5,175 bases of DNA from Actinobacteria bacterium BACL4 MAG-120820-bin23 (GTDB taxonomy: Bacteria; Actinomycetota; Actinomycetes; Nanopelagicales; Nanopelagicaceae), in assembly GCA_001437855.1 (NCBI GenBank), contig LIBD01000063.1:1-5175 (forward strand), written 5' to 3'. A program made the position numbers and the translations under genes. Shown piece by piece: positions 1 through 5,175 of the stretch. Positions within the stretch are counted from its first letter, which is position 1. Each line of letters starts with the position of its first letter. The notes under the pieces are model-generated. The model ran no database searches. It saw only the letters and a program-made list of their open reading frames with translations, and was not told the origin of the DNA.

Positions 1-5
1 TGAAC

Positions 6-50
6 TGATTACTAGGTCAGTAAGTCCTGCTACTTCCGCTTACTTGAACC
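6..50. repeat. Left copy of a structured direct repeat flanking the sulfotransferase
   Basis: The first 20 nt (6-25, TGATTACTAGGTCAGTAAGT) match 1318-1337 at 18 of 20 positions. A second block (39-50, CTTACTTGAACC) matches 1352-1363 at 10 of 12, with a single-base length difference between blocks. The middle is not conserved. Inside the copy, AGTAAG (19-24) can pair with CTTACT (39-44), so the variable middle is a hairpin loop. ACTGA (4-8) and TCAGT (17-21) form a competing inverted repeat around a CTAG-containing centre. The role is unknown; a recombination or folding site is an inference. The repeat could extend left beyond the window. Confidence 0.6.
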
Positions 51-188
51 GCTTTTAGCAAGTACTAGGATGAATATCAAGGAGAGAGTAACAAGTAAGA
101 ATTTCATAATTTAACTTTACCAAAACCTAATTGATACGCCTTTTCTTTACTTTCACTTGATATCGGTAGGTTCTTTAAATCTCTAATT

Positions 189-207
189 TCTCAACCCCAG
201 GTTGAGA
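189..207. repeat. Perfect 8-bp inverted repeat (hairpin)
   Basis: TCTCAACC (189-196) and GGTTGAGA (200-207) are perfect complements around a 3-nt loop, CCA. Neither strand has a proper T-run after the stem, so a simple intrinsic terminator is not well supported. The left arm is also part of a second, mutually exclusive pairing: TCAACCCCAG (191-200) is the exact reverse complement of CTGGGGTTGA (337-346). What it does is unknown. Confidence 0.6.
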
Positions 208-275
208 CTTATCTGTCGTATTTTGTGGAAAAAAATCTTTTATTAAGCTTAAGACTGAGCGCACGCTCATTCAAA

Positions 276-323
276 GACTCAGGAATCACTTGATGTGATG
301 AACACATCAATTAGAGTTGAGTC
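276..323. repeat. Nested two-arm inverted repeat
   Basis: The inner arms TTGATGTG (290-297) and CACATCAA (303-310) pair perfectly around the 5-nt loop ATGAA. The outer arms GACTCA (276-281) and TGAGTC (318-323) also pair perfectly. Internal-loop strands of 8 and 7 nt separate the two stems. The fold resembles the two-stem layout of integron attC sites, and GTTGAGT (316-322) fits the GTTRRRY right-hand box. The left box (277-283, ACTCAGG) does not fit RYYYAAC at its last two positions, and the element is shorter than usual attC sites. It could equally be a structured RNA or an operator. Confidence 0.5.
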
Positions 324-445
324 AAACAGTGACGGGCTGGGGTTGAATTTTAACTATGAAAATTAGGGCTCGTAAAAAAACTTCAGGGCCTAATGTTACG
401 GGGTTGGAGTGCGATGAGGATTGATTCTCAATACGCAAGAGAAAT

Positions 446-1177
446 ATGATCTACCTTAAATATCTGAATTTTTTATTTATAAAAACAACCAAGGTTGCTG
501 GAACATCCTTTGAATTAGCTTTGTCAAAATTTGCTAGCCCAGAATGCATAGTCACACCGCTAACTAATGACGATGAAATTAAAAGAAAATCACTTGGTTT
601 TAGGGGTCCGCAAAACTATAGATATAGCATCTCTGAATTCAAAAAGATTCCTCGGAAGGAAATATTTAAATCAGCGCTTAACCGCTCAATCCCTCAGAAA
701 TACTGGAATCACATACCAGCAAGAGACATTAAAAAAAGAATGCATCGCGATGAATGGGAAAACTGCTTCAAGGTTTCAATAGTAAGAGATCCCTTTGATA
801 TGGCTGTATCACGGTATTACTGGGACATTGATACCGAAAAGAATAGAGCACGGATTTCTTTCGATAGTTATATCTCGCTGAATCCTTCTGTACTTACACT
901 AAACAAACGTATAACTCACGTGGAGAATCAGAGCTGTTTAGACTTTGAAATACGATACGATCGCATTAATGAAGATGTTGAAATTCTTGAGCAGAGATTT
1001 CCAGCTTTGCAGGGGCTTTCCAGTGTATTTAAACAAATCAATGCGAAAGCAGGCTTTAGGGATAAATCCAAAACACTCGCAGATATATATAGAGATTCGC
1101 CTAAAGCTCATCGGATTATTAGTGCCGTTTGTAAGGAAGAAATTGAGCTCTATAAATTTGAAATTCCGAACTGGTAA
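446..1177 (+). CDS. PAPS-dependent sulfotransferase family protein
   Basis: This 243-residue protein probably transfers sulfate from PAPS to a carbohydrate or other small acceptor. Near the N-terminus, residues 13-21 (KTTKVAGTS) form the loop that binds the 5'-phosphosulfate end of PAPS. The motif GFRGPQNY (51-58) and the conserved HIPARDI stretch (89-95) are typical of the bacterial sulfotransferase family with KTxKTAGTS-type loops. Residues 113-125 (VRDPFDMAVSRYY) are the 3'-phosphate-binding segment, with Arg114 and Ser122 as expected ligands. The C-terminal EEIELYKFEIPNW resembles the usual family ending, so the gene looks complete. There is no signal peptide or membrane segment, so a cytoplasmic location is likely. 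ATG at 446 places the PAPS loop at the normal distance from the N-terminus, and an in-frame stop at 422-424 excludes most upstream starts. The ribosome site (AAGAGA, 437-442) is weak. Arginine is often AGA, and the gene looks AT-richer than ettA. It stands alone, bracketed by a direct repeat, which suggests acquisition. The acceptor, perhaps a surface glycan, cannot be told. Confidence 0.85.
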   Translation: MIYLKYLNFLFIKTTKVAGTSFELALSKFASPECIVTPLTNDDEIKRKSLGFRGPQNYRYSISEFKKIPRKEIFKSALNRSIPQKYWNHIPARDIKKRMHRDEWENCFKVSIVRDPFDMAVSRYYWDIDTEKNRARISFDSYISLNPSVLTLNKRITHVENQSCLDFEIRYDRINEDVEILEQRFPALQGLSSVFKQINAKAGFRDKSKTLADIYRDSPKAHRIISAVCKEEIELYKFEIPNW

Positions 1178-1317
1178 CACAACCATTAAGTGTAGAAATT
1201 CCTAAAAAACTTGATAAGTTCTAAGATCATTGGAAATTGAACGGCAAGTTGTTTAAAGCCTACTTCGCAATAATTATTACCATAACAGGACTTTCCAATT
1301 GGGTCGAGAATTCCGGG

Positions 1318-1363
1318 TGATTACTAGATCAGTAGGTGACAACAAAAATGACTTACTTTTACC
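1318..1363. repeat. Right copy of the structured direct repeat
   Basis: This is the partner of the repeat at 6-50, in the same orientation and 1312 nt away. Block 1 (1318-1337, TGATTACTAGATCAGTAGGT) differs from the left copy at two positions. Block 2 (1352-1363, CTTACTTTTACC) also differs at two. AGTAGGT (1331-1337) pairs with ACTTACT (1351-1357) through one G-T wobble, so the hairpin survives although both its loop and one stem base changed. It lies 60 nt beyond the tRNA-Arg 3' end and does not contain tRNA sequence. It is followed at once by a 13-nt inverted repeat (1364-1376). Confidence 0.6.
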
Positions 1364-1376
1364 AACTCAGTGAGTT
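1364..1376. repeat. Short perfect inverted repeat AACTCA-G-TGAGTT
   Basis: Two 6-bp complementary arms around a single central G abut the end of the right direct-repeat copy. The size and symmetry suit a dimeric protein-binding site better than an RNA hairpin, because a 1-nt loop cannot form without opening the stem. No equivalent perfect repeat follows the left copy. The function is unknown. Confidence 0.4.
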
Positions 1377-1391
1377 ATTCTTGAAAATATC

Positions 1392-1408
1392 TGCCAAACC
1401 ATTTGGCA
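1392..1408 (-). terminator. Probable intrinsic terminator of tRNA-Arg
   Basis: TGCCAAA and TTTGGCA form a perfect 7-bp stem around a 3-nt loop. On the minus strand the stem is followed by GATATTTTC, a modest T-rich tail. It starts 14 nt beyond the mature 3' end of the tRNA, a usual place for a tRNA terminator. The tail is short, so termination strength is uncertain. Confidence 0.6.
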
Positions 1409-1422
1409 TTTACGTTCAAAAG

Positions 1423-1496
1423 TGCGCCTGGCAGGAATCGAACCTGCGACCTACTGCTTAGAAGGCAGTTGCTCTATCCGACTGAGCTACAGGCGC
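1423..1496 (-). tRNA. tRNA-Arg (anticodon TCT)
   Basis: Reading the minus strand gives a full 74-nt cloverleaf. The acceptor arms GCGCCTG and CAGGCGC pair perfectly over 7 bp. The D arm is GCTC/GAGC with a 9-nt loop. The anticodon stem ACTGC/GCAGT encloses the loop CTTCTAA, so the anticodon is TCT and it reads AGA (and by wobble AGG). The variable loop is AGGTC, and the T arm is GCAGG/CCTGC with loop TTCGAAT. The discriminator is A at 1423. The CCA end is not encoded (the next bases are CT), so a CCA-adding enzyme must finish it. It is divergent from ettA, and its 3' end points at the accessory segment. Confidence 0.97.
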
Positions 1497-1547
1497 ATTA
1501 TTTGAACGGGCTAAGTCTACCGATCACAACAGGTAAGGTTTGACCCT

Positions 1548-3215
1548 ATGGCTGAGTTTATTTACACGATGAAAAAGGCGCGAAAAGCGCATGGCGACAA
1601 AGTAATTCTTGATGATGTGACTTTGATGTTTTTACCTGGTGCCAAGATTGGCGTATTAGGTCCAAATGGTGCGGGTAAATCTACGGTGCTACAAATTATG
1701 GCAGGGCTGCAACAGCCATCAAATGGTGAGGCGTTTCTATCACCTGGTTACTCAGTTGGAATTTTATTGCAGGAGCCACCCCTTAATGAGGATAAAAATG
1801 TCTTAGAGAATGTGCAAGAGGGTGTGGCAGAGACGATTGCATTATTAAATAGATTTAATGCCATCAGTGATGAGATGGCAAACCCAGAGGCAGATTACGA
1901 CAAATTATTAGCTGAGATGGGAAATCTGCAAGAAAAGTTAGATCACTTAAATGCTTGGGATTTAGATTCACAGTTAGAGCAGGCAATGGACGCGCTGCGC
2001 TGTCCACCACCGGATGCTGATGTGAAGGTGTTATCAGGAGGTGAGCGCAGGCGAGTTGCACTTTGTAAATTGCTATTACAAAAACCAGATCTATTGCTCC
2101 TAGATGAGCCAACGAATCATCTAGATGCTGAATCTGTGCTTTGGCTAGAGCAGCACTTAAGTAAGTATGAAGGCACAGTGGTGGCAATTACCCATGATCG
2201 ATACTTCCTCGACAATGTTGCGCAATGGATTTTAGAGCTAGATCGCGGACGTGCTTATCCATATGAAGGAAATTACACAACTTATTTAGAGACTAAAGAA
2301 GCACGGATGAAGGTTGAAGGACAAAAAGATGTTAAGCGCGCCAAGCGATTAAAAGAGGAGCTGGAGTGGGTAAGGATGAATGCCAAGGGCAGACAGGTAA
2401 AGTCCAAAGCACGTCTGGCTAGATATGAAGAGATGGCAGCTGAGGCGGATAAAACTCGTAAGTTAGATTTTGAAGAGATTCAAATTCCACCAGGACCTCG
2501 CCTTGGCGATGTTGTAGTTGAATCCAAACACTTAGTTAAAGGCTTTGATGATCGTATCTTGATTGATGATCTCTCATTTACCTTGCCTAGAAATGGCATT
2601 GTGGGAATCATTGGGCCAAATGGTGCTGGAAAAACTACCTTGTTTAAAACTATTTTAGGAATGGAAAAAGCAGACTCTGGTGAGGTTAAGGTTGGTGAGA
2701 CGGTAAAGATTTCATATGTTGATCAATCACGAAGTGGTATTGATCCAAAGAAATCATTGTGGGAGGTAGTCTCTGATGGCCTTGATTTTATAAAGGTTGG
2801 AAATGTGGAAATGCCAAGTAGAGCATATGTCTCTGCCTTTGGTTTTAAAGGACCTGATCAACAAAAACCAGCTGGGGTGTTATCAGGGGGTGAGCGAAAT
2901 AGATTAAATCTAGCTCTTACCTTAAAGCAGGGTGGAAATTTATTACTACTAGATGAGCCAACCAATGATTTAGATGTGGAGACACTTGGTTCATTAGAGA
3001 ACGCTCTCCTAGAGTTTCCAGGGTGTGCGGTTGTGATCTCCCACGATAGGTGGTTTCTAGATCGAGTTGCTACCCATATTTTGGCTTATGAGGGTGAATC
3101 TAAGTGGTTTTGGTTTGAAGGAAACTTTGAAAGCTATGAAGAGAATAAGATCTCTCGCCTTGGCATTGATGCCGCCCGGCCCCACCGTGCTACCTACCGT
3201 AAGTTAACTAGATAA
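1548..3215 (+). CDS. ettA: Energy-dependent translational throttle protein EttA (ABC-F ATPase)
   Basis: EttA is a soluble ABC-F ATPase. It binds the ribosomal E site and gates early translation elongation according to the ATP/ADP ratio. The 555 residues equal the E. coli length. Domain 1 has Walker A GPNGAGKS (38-45), signature LSGGE (162-166), Walker B ending in Asp186-Glu187, and switch His216. An insertion at about 95-140, with acidic and leucine-rich helices, fits the EttA arm. A charged, helical linker (about 243-320) fits the P-site tRNA-interaction motif region. Domain 2 has Walker A GPNGAGKT (356-363), signature LSGGE (445-449), Walker B Asp469-Glu470 and His499. Both catalytic glutamates are intact. 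The C-terminal RPHRATYRKLTR is typical of the family. The start ATG is supported by the canonical MAEFIYTM N-terminus and by AAGG at 1535-1538. It leads the plus-strand cluster, 51 nt from the divergent tRNA; no clear promoter boxes were seen in that gap. Confidence 0.96.
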   Translation: MAEFIYTMKKARKAHGDKVILDDVTLMFLPGAKIGVLGPNGAGKSTVLQIMAGLQQPSNGEAFLSPGYSVGILLQEPPLNEDKNVLENVQEGVAETIALLNRFNAISDEMANPEADYDKLLAEMGNLQEKLDHLNAWDLDSQLEQAMDALRCPPPDADVKVLSGGERRRVALCKLLLQKPDLLLLDEPTNHLDAESVLWLEQHLSKYEGTVVAITHDRYFLDNVAQWILELDRGRAYPYEGNYTTYLETKEARMKVEGQKDVKRAKRLKEELEWVRMNAKGRQVKSKARLARYEEMAAEADKTRKLDFEEIQIPPGPRLGDVVVESKHLVKGFDDRILIDDLSFTLPRNGIVGIIGPNGAGKTTLFKTILGMEKADSGEVKVGETVKISYVDQSRSGIDPKKSLWEVVSDGLDFIKVGNVEMPSRAYVSAFGFKGPDQQKPAGVLSGGERNRLNLALTLKQGGNLLLLDEPTNDLDVETLGSLENALLEFPGCAVVISHDRWFLDRVATHILAYEGESKWFWFEGNFESYEENKISRLGIDAARPHRATYRKLTR

Positions 3216-3237
3216 TTTTAAAGTAAAGGATGCGAAG

Positions 3238-3639
3238 ATGAAATACACCCATAAAGCATTTGTTCGCTGGGATGATTTAGATGCATTTGGCCATGTAAAT
3301 AACGCTAAGTATTTAACTTATGCCCAAGAGGCAAGATTTGATTGGGGTTGGTACTCATTTGCTGAAAAAAATGAGCAGCCAGTATTAATGGAGATGGTAG
3401 TTGCTCGGGGTGAGGTGGATTACCTACTGCCAATTACTGAGGGTGGTTGTTTTTATGATGTTACTTTATGGGTAGATTCAATTGGTAACTCATCCTTTGT
3501 TAATGGATATGAGATTACAAAAGATGGTGTGGTTTATGCCAAGATGAAAACGGTGCAGGTAACAATTGATTTAAGTACTAGAAAATCTAGGCCAATAAAT
3601 GCTGCCGAGCGAGAGTTTTTAACCAAGTTTTTAATTTAA
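3238..3639 (+). CDS. Hotdog-fold acyl-CoA thioesterase (4HBT/YbgC-FadM type)
   Basis: This 133-residue cytoplasmic enzyme probably hydrolyses an acyl-CoA thioester to free acid and CoA. The N-terminal segment RWDDLDAFGHVNNAKYL (10-26) carries the 4-hydroxybenzoyl-CoA thioesterase signature, with Asp15 as the likely catalytic acid or base followed by GHVNN (18-22). The length is usual for a single hotdog domain; such proteins act as dimers or tetramers. A conserved central acidic stretch (about 52-66, MVVARGEVDYLLPI) and the C-terminal strand region also suit the family. ATG is preceded by AAAGGA (3225-3230) at good spacing. It begins 22 nt after ettA, so co-transcription is likely. A thioesterase next to ettA and near glbO is a familiar actinobacterial arrangement (in Mycobacterium tuberculosis Rv2475c and Rv2477c lie close together). 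The acyl substrate cannot be deduced. Confidence 0.88.
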   Translation: MKYTHKAFVRWDDLDAFGHVNNAKYLTYAQEARFDWGWYSFAEKNEQPVLMEMVVARGEVDYLLPITEGGCFYDVTLWVDSIGNSSFVNGYEITKDGVVYAKMKTVQVTIDLSTRKSRPINAAEREFLTKFLI

Positions 3640-3673
3640 GTAATTAAATCTTCACTTAAGGTAGAGTTAAATA

Positions 3674-4924
3674 ATGAAATCTAAGCTCCATCCAGCCTGG
3701 ATTGTTGCTGGAATAACTTTTGCTACCTTATTTGCCTCTGCCGGCTTTAGAAGTGCCCCTTCAGTATTAATTTTGCCACTAGAGGATGAGTTTGGCTGGC
3801 GGCGTGATGTTATCTCTGCTGCTCTTGCAATAAATGTTTTACTCTTTGGATTGACCGCACCCTTTGCTGCAGCACTTATGGATCGCTTTACTGTACGCAA
3901 GGTAGTCATGAGTGCACTTTCAGTTATTGGGATTGGCGCACTTCTTACAATTTGGATGAATCAAAGTTGGCACCTAATGCTCCTTTGGGGGGTTGTGGTA
4001 GGTATTGGTACTGGTTCAATGGCACTAGTCTTTGCCGCCACAATTGCAAATAGATGGTTTGTTAAAAAACGTGGTTTGATAATTGGGGTATTAACAGCAG
4101 CTGGCGCCTCTGGGCAATTGGTTTTCTTACCAACATTAGCCAGGCTTGCCCAAGATCCAGGGTGGCGAGCATCTTCAGTCATGATCTCAATCGCAGCTTT
4201 TTTGATGGTGCCTTTGATTTATTTATTTCTAAAAGAAAATCCACAATCTATAAATACCACTCCCTATGGCGCAGCAGATAATTGGCAGCCACCAGTATTA
4301 GAAAAAGGGAATGCAGCTAGGGTGGCAATAGTGACATTAAGGGATGCGGCCAAGGTTAGAAACTTTTGGTATCTCGTTGGATCTTTTTTTATTTGTGGTT
4401 TATCTACCAGCGGTTTAATTGGCACTCACTTTATTCCAGCAGCTCATGATCATGGGATGGCGCAGGTTACCGCCGCTTCCTTACTAGCCTTAATTGGTGT
4501 TTTTGATGTTGTTGGAACTATTACCTCTGGTTACTTAACTGATCGAATTGATCCTAGGAAATTACTATTTTTCTACTACCTACTTCGAGGCTTATCTCTA
4601 TTTTTGCTGCCTTCAATTCTGTTTTCAACGGTTGAAGCTTCTACTTTAGTTTTTGTAATTTTTTATGGTTTAGATTGGATTGCCACTGTGCCACCAACGG
4701 TGATGTTATGCCGCCAAGTATTAGGCCCAGATAAGGGTGCAATTATCTATGGCTGGGTATTTGCCGCCCATCAAATTGGTGGTGCCCTGGCTGCTTTTGG
4801 TGCAGGCCTGTTGCGAGTTAAGTTTGGCGATTACGCCGCAGCTTTTTACATCACTGGCATACTTTGTGTAATTACTAGTTACTTTGTATTACAAATTACT
4901 ATAAAGGAAAAGAGCTCAGCTTGA
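3674..4924 (+). CDS. Major facilitator superfamily transporter, monocarboxylate-transporter-like
   Basis: This 416-residue inner-membrane protein has about 12 hydrophobic segments in two halves, split by a hydrophilic loop at about 188-225. The MFS motif A appears as MDRFTVRK (69-76) after TM2. A matching TDRIDPRK (289-296) sits at the same place in the second half. GWRRDVISAA (41-50) and RWFVKKRGLIIG (127-138) followed by GASGQ (144-148) resemble monocarboxylate/oxalate-type MFS carriers, so an organic anion is a reasonable guess for the substrate, but none can be assigned. ATG has an AAGGTAG ribosome site at 3659-3665. The gene follows the thioesterase by 34 nt, and its stop overlaps the TTG start of glbO, so translational coupling is likely. 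The shared operon does not by itself tie its substrate to thioesterase or globin function. Confidence 0.88.
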   Translation: MKSKLHPAWIVAGITFATLFASAGFRSAPSVLILPLEDEFGWRRDVISAALAINVLLFGLTAPFAAALMDRFTVRKVVMSALSVIGIGALLTIWMNQSWHLMLLWGVVVGIGTGSMALVFAATIANRWFVKKRGLIIGVLTAAGASGQLVFLPTLARLAQDPGWRASSVMISIAAFLMVPLIYLFLKENPQSINTTPYGAADNWQPPVLEKGNAARVAIVTLRDAAKVRNFWYLVGSFFICGLSTSGLIGTHFIPAAHDHGMAQVTAASLLALIGVFDVVGTITSGYLTDRIDPRKLLFFYYLLRGLSLFLLPSILFSTVEASTLVFVIFYGLDWIATVPPTVMLCRQVLGPDKGAIIYGWVFAAHQIGGALAAFGAGLLRVKFGDYAAAFYITGILCVITSYFVLQITIKEKSSA

Positions 4925-5175
4925 ATAAGAGTTTTTATGAGCAAATTGGCGGAGAGAAAACCTTTAGCCAATTAGTCTCCCACTTTTACGCACTCGTTGC
5001 AGTTGATCCAATTTTGCGTCCGATGTATCCAGAAAATGATCTACATGGGGCAGCTATGCGATTACAAATGTTTTTAGAGCAGTACTGGGGCGGGCCTGCT
5101 ACCTATAGTGAACAAAGAGGACATCCCAGATTACGGATGCGACATGCACCCTTCCATATCTCAAGAGTTGAGCAT
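4921..5175 (+). CDS. glbO: Group II truncated haemoglobin GlbO (5' part; runs off the window)
   Basis: The first 85 residues of a 2-on-2 haem protein are present; the full family length is about 125-135. Group II globins bind O2 tightly and are linked to oxygen handling, peroxide or NO chemistry at the cytoplasmic face of the membrane. Visible key residues are Tyr23 (B10), Tyr36 (CD1) and His75 (F8, the haem ligand) within RLRMRHAPF. MFLEQYWGGP (50-59) and YSEQRGHPRL (62-71) are also nearly diagnostic of actinobacterial GlbO. These positions equal those remembered for M. tuberculosis GlbO. That match supports TTG at 4921 as the start, since no in-frame ATG lies near it and the nearby ATG at 4937 is out of frame. 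AAAGGAAA (4903-4910) supplies the ribosome site inside the transporter gene. The expected G8 Trp and C-terminal helices lie beyond the window. Confidence 0.95.
   Translation, partial: MNKSFYEQIGGEKTFSQLVSHFYALVAVDPILRPMYPENDLHGAAMRLQMFLEQYWGGPATYSEQRGHPRLRMRHAPFHISRVEH

Larger units (their letters stand above)
1..445. other. Gene-poor accessory intergenic region with several inverted repeats
   Basis: No convincing gene lies in this stretch; both strands contain only very short open frames. It holds the left copy of a structured direct repeat (6-50), a perfect hairpin at 189-207, a nested hairpin at 276-323, and a 10-bp long-range inverted repeat (191-200 with 337-346). Just before the sulfotransferase there are two mini-frames: 356-424 (22 codons) and 414-449 (11 codons). 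The second has a GGAG motif at 406-409 and an ATGA overlap with the sulfotransferase start. No clear -35/-10 pair was found. The stretch reads as non-coding accessory DNA, and the density of inverted repeats is its main character. Confidence 0.6.
1178..1422. other. Intergenic region between sulfotransferase and tRNA-Arg
   Basis: No gene is visible. In order, it contains a short AT-rich hairpin at 1208-1220 (AACTT/AAGTT), an 8-bp inverted repeat with a wide gap (ATTGGAAA 1229-1236 and TTTCCAAT 1292-1299), the right copy of the direct repeat (1318-1363), a perfect AACTCA-G-TGAGTT inverted repeat (1364-1376) directly after it, and the tRNA terminator hairpin (1392-1408). No strong plus-strand terminator for the sulfotransferase was found. 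The boundary between accessory and core DNA probably falls in the right-hand part of this region. Confidence 0.55.

Noticed and set aside
70..114. Short ATG frame of 14 codons within the left flank
   Set aside because: Too short, with no Shine-Dalgarno site at the right spacing and no recognisable peptide. The AAGGAGAGAG motif at 78-87 lies inside it and has no start codon suitably placed after it.
356..424. Twenty-two-codon frame in the same reading frame as the sulfotransferase, separated from it by a TGA
   Set aside because: It has no good ribosome site or recognisable product, and the sulfotransferase N-terminus is already complete from 446, so a read-through or broken N-terminal extension is not needed.
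938..1205. Open frames on both strands overlapping the end of the sulfotransferase
   Set aside because: They lie within or across a well-supported gene, show no family motifs, and are best explained as shadow frames.
1204..1220. AACTT-GAT-AAGTT hairpin with a T-tract on the minus strand, as a terminator
   Set aside because: The stem is only 5 bp and AT-rich. A better terminator for the minus-strand tRNA transcript lies at 1392-1408, and the arrangement does not serve the plus-strand sulfotransferase.
1497..1547. Promoter for ettA (TTGAAC at 1502-1507 as a -35 box)
   Set aside because: No acceptable -10 box follows at 16-18 nt. A promoter is expected in this 51-nt divergent gap but cannot be placed from the sequence.
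1864..2187. Minus-strand open frame inside ettA
   Set aside because: It is antisense to conserved ABC signature and Walker B coding sequence; codon constraint of ettA explains it.
3634..3660. TTAAGT/ACTTAA inverted repeat between thioesterase and transporter as a terminator
   Set aside because: Short AT-only stem with a 12-nt loop and no T-run; it is more likely chance in an AT-rich operon gap.
3667..4182. Minus-strand open frames inside the MFS gene
   Set aside because: They run antisense to a convincing membrane transporter, have no motifs, and are shadow frames.

Overview
The window looks like chromosomal DNA from a low-GC, compact-genome actinobacterium. The strongest evidence is a partial group II truncated haemoglobin (GlbO) with the mycobacterial residue numbering. 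It sits in a same-strand cluster with EttA and a hotdog-fold acyl-CoA thioesterase, which to my knowledge is a common actinobacterial neighbourhood. The AT-rich third codon positions, short gaps and overlapping genes would suit a streamlined aquatic lineage such as the freshwater acI/Nanopelagicales group. That placement is inference from memory, not a search result.

The window has two halves. Positions 1-1422 look like accessory DNA. They hold one intact gene for a PAPS-dependent sulfotransferase (446-1177), 445 nt of gene-poor DNA upstream that is rich in inverted repeats, and about 245 nt downstream. A diverged direct repeat (6-50 and 1318-1363) brackets this segment. Its two blocks match at 18/20 and 10/12, and the poorly conserved middle is the loop of a hairpin whose stem is kept in both copies.

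A tRNA-Arg(TCT) gene lies at 1423-1496 on the minus strand, with a probable intrinsic terminator at 1392-1408. Its 3' end faces the accessory segment, the classic geometry of an island boundary. However, no duplicated tRNA 3' end is visible within this window.

From 1548 onward all genes are on the plus strand and tightly packed: ettA (translation factor), a small thioesterase (22-nt gap), an MFS transporter (34-nt gap), and glbO, which starts at TTG inside the transporter's stop region (TTGA overlap) and runs off the window end. This looks like one transcription unit of core functions: energy-responsive translation control, acyl-CoA housekeeping, transport of an unknown small molecule, and oxygen or nitric-oxide chemistry. 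No recombinase, CRISPR array, insertion-sequence transposase or defence gene is present. The best lead for something undescribed is the structured repeat bracketing the sulfotransferase next to the tRNA. The alternative-pairing inverted repeats upstream of that gene come second.
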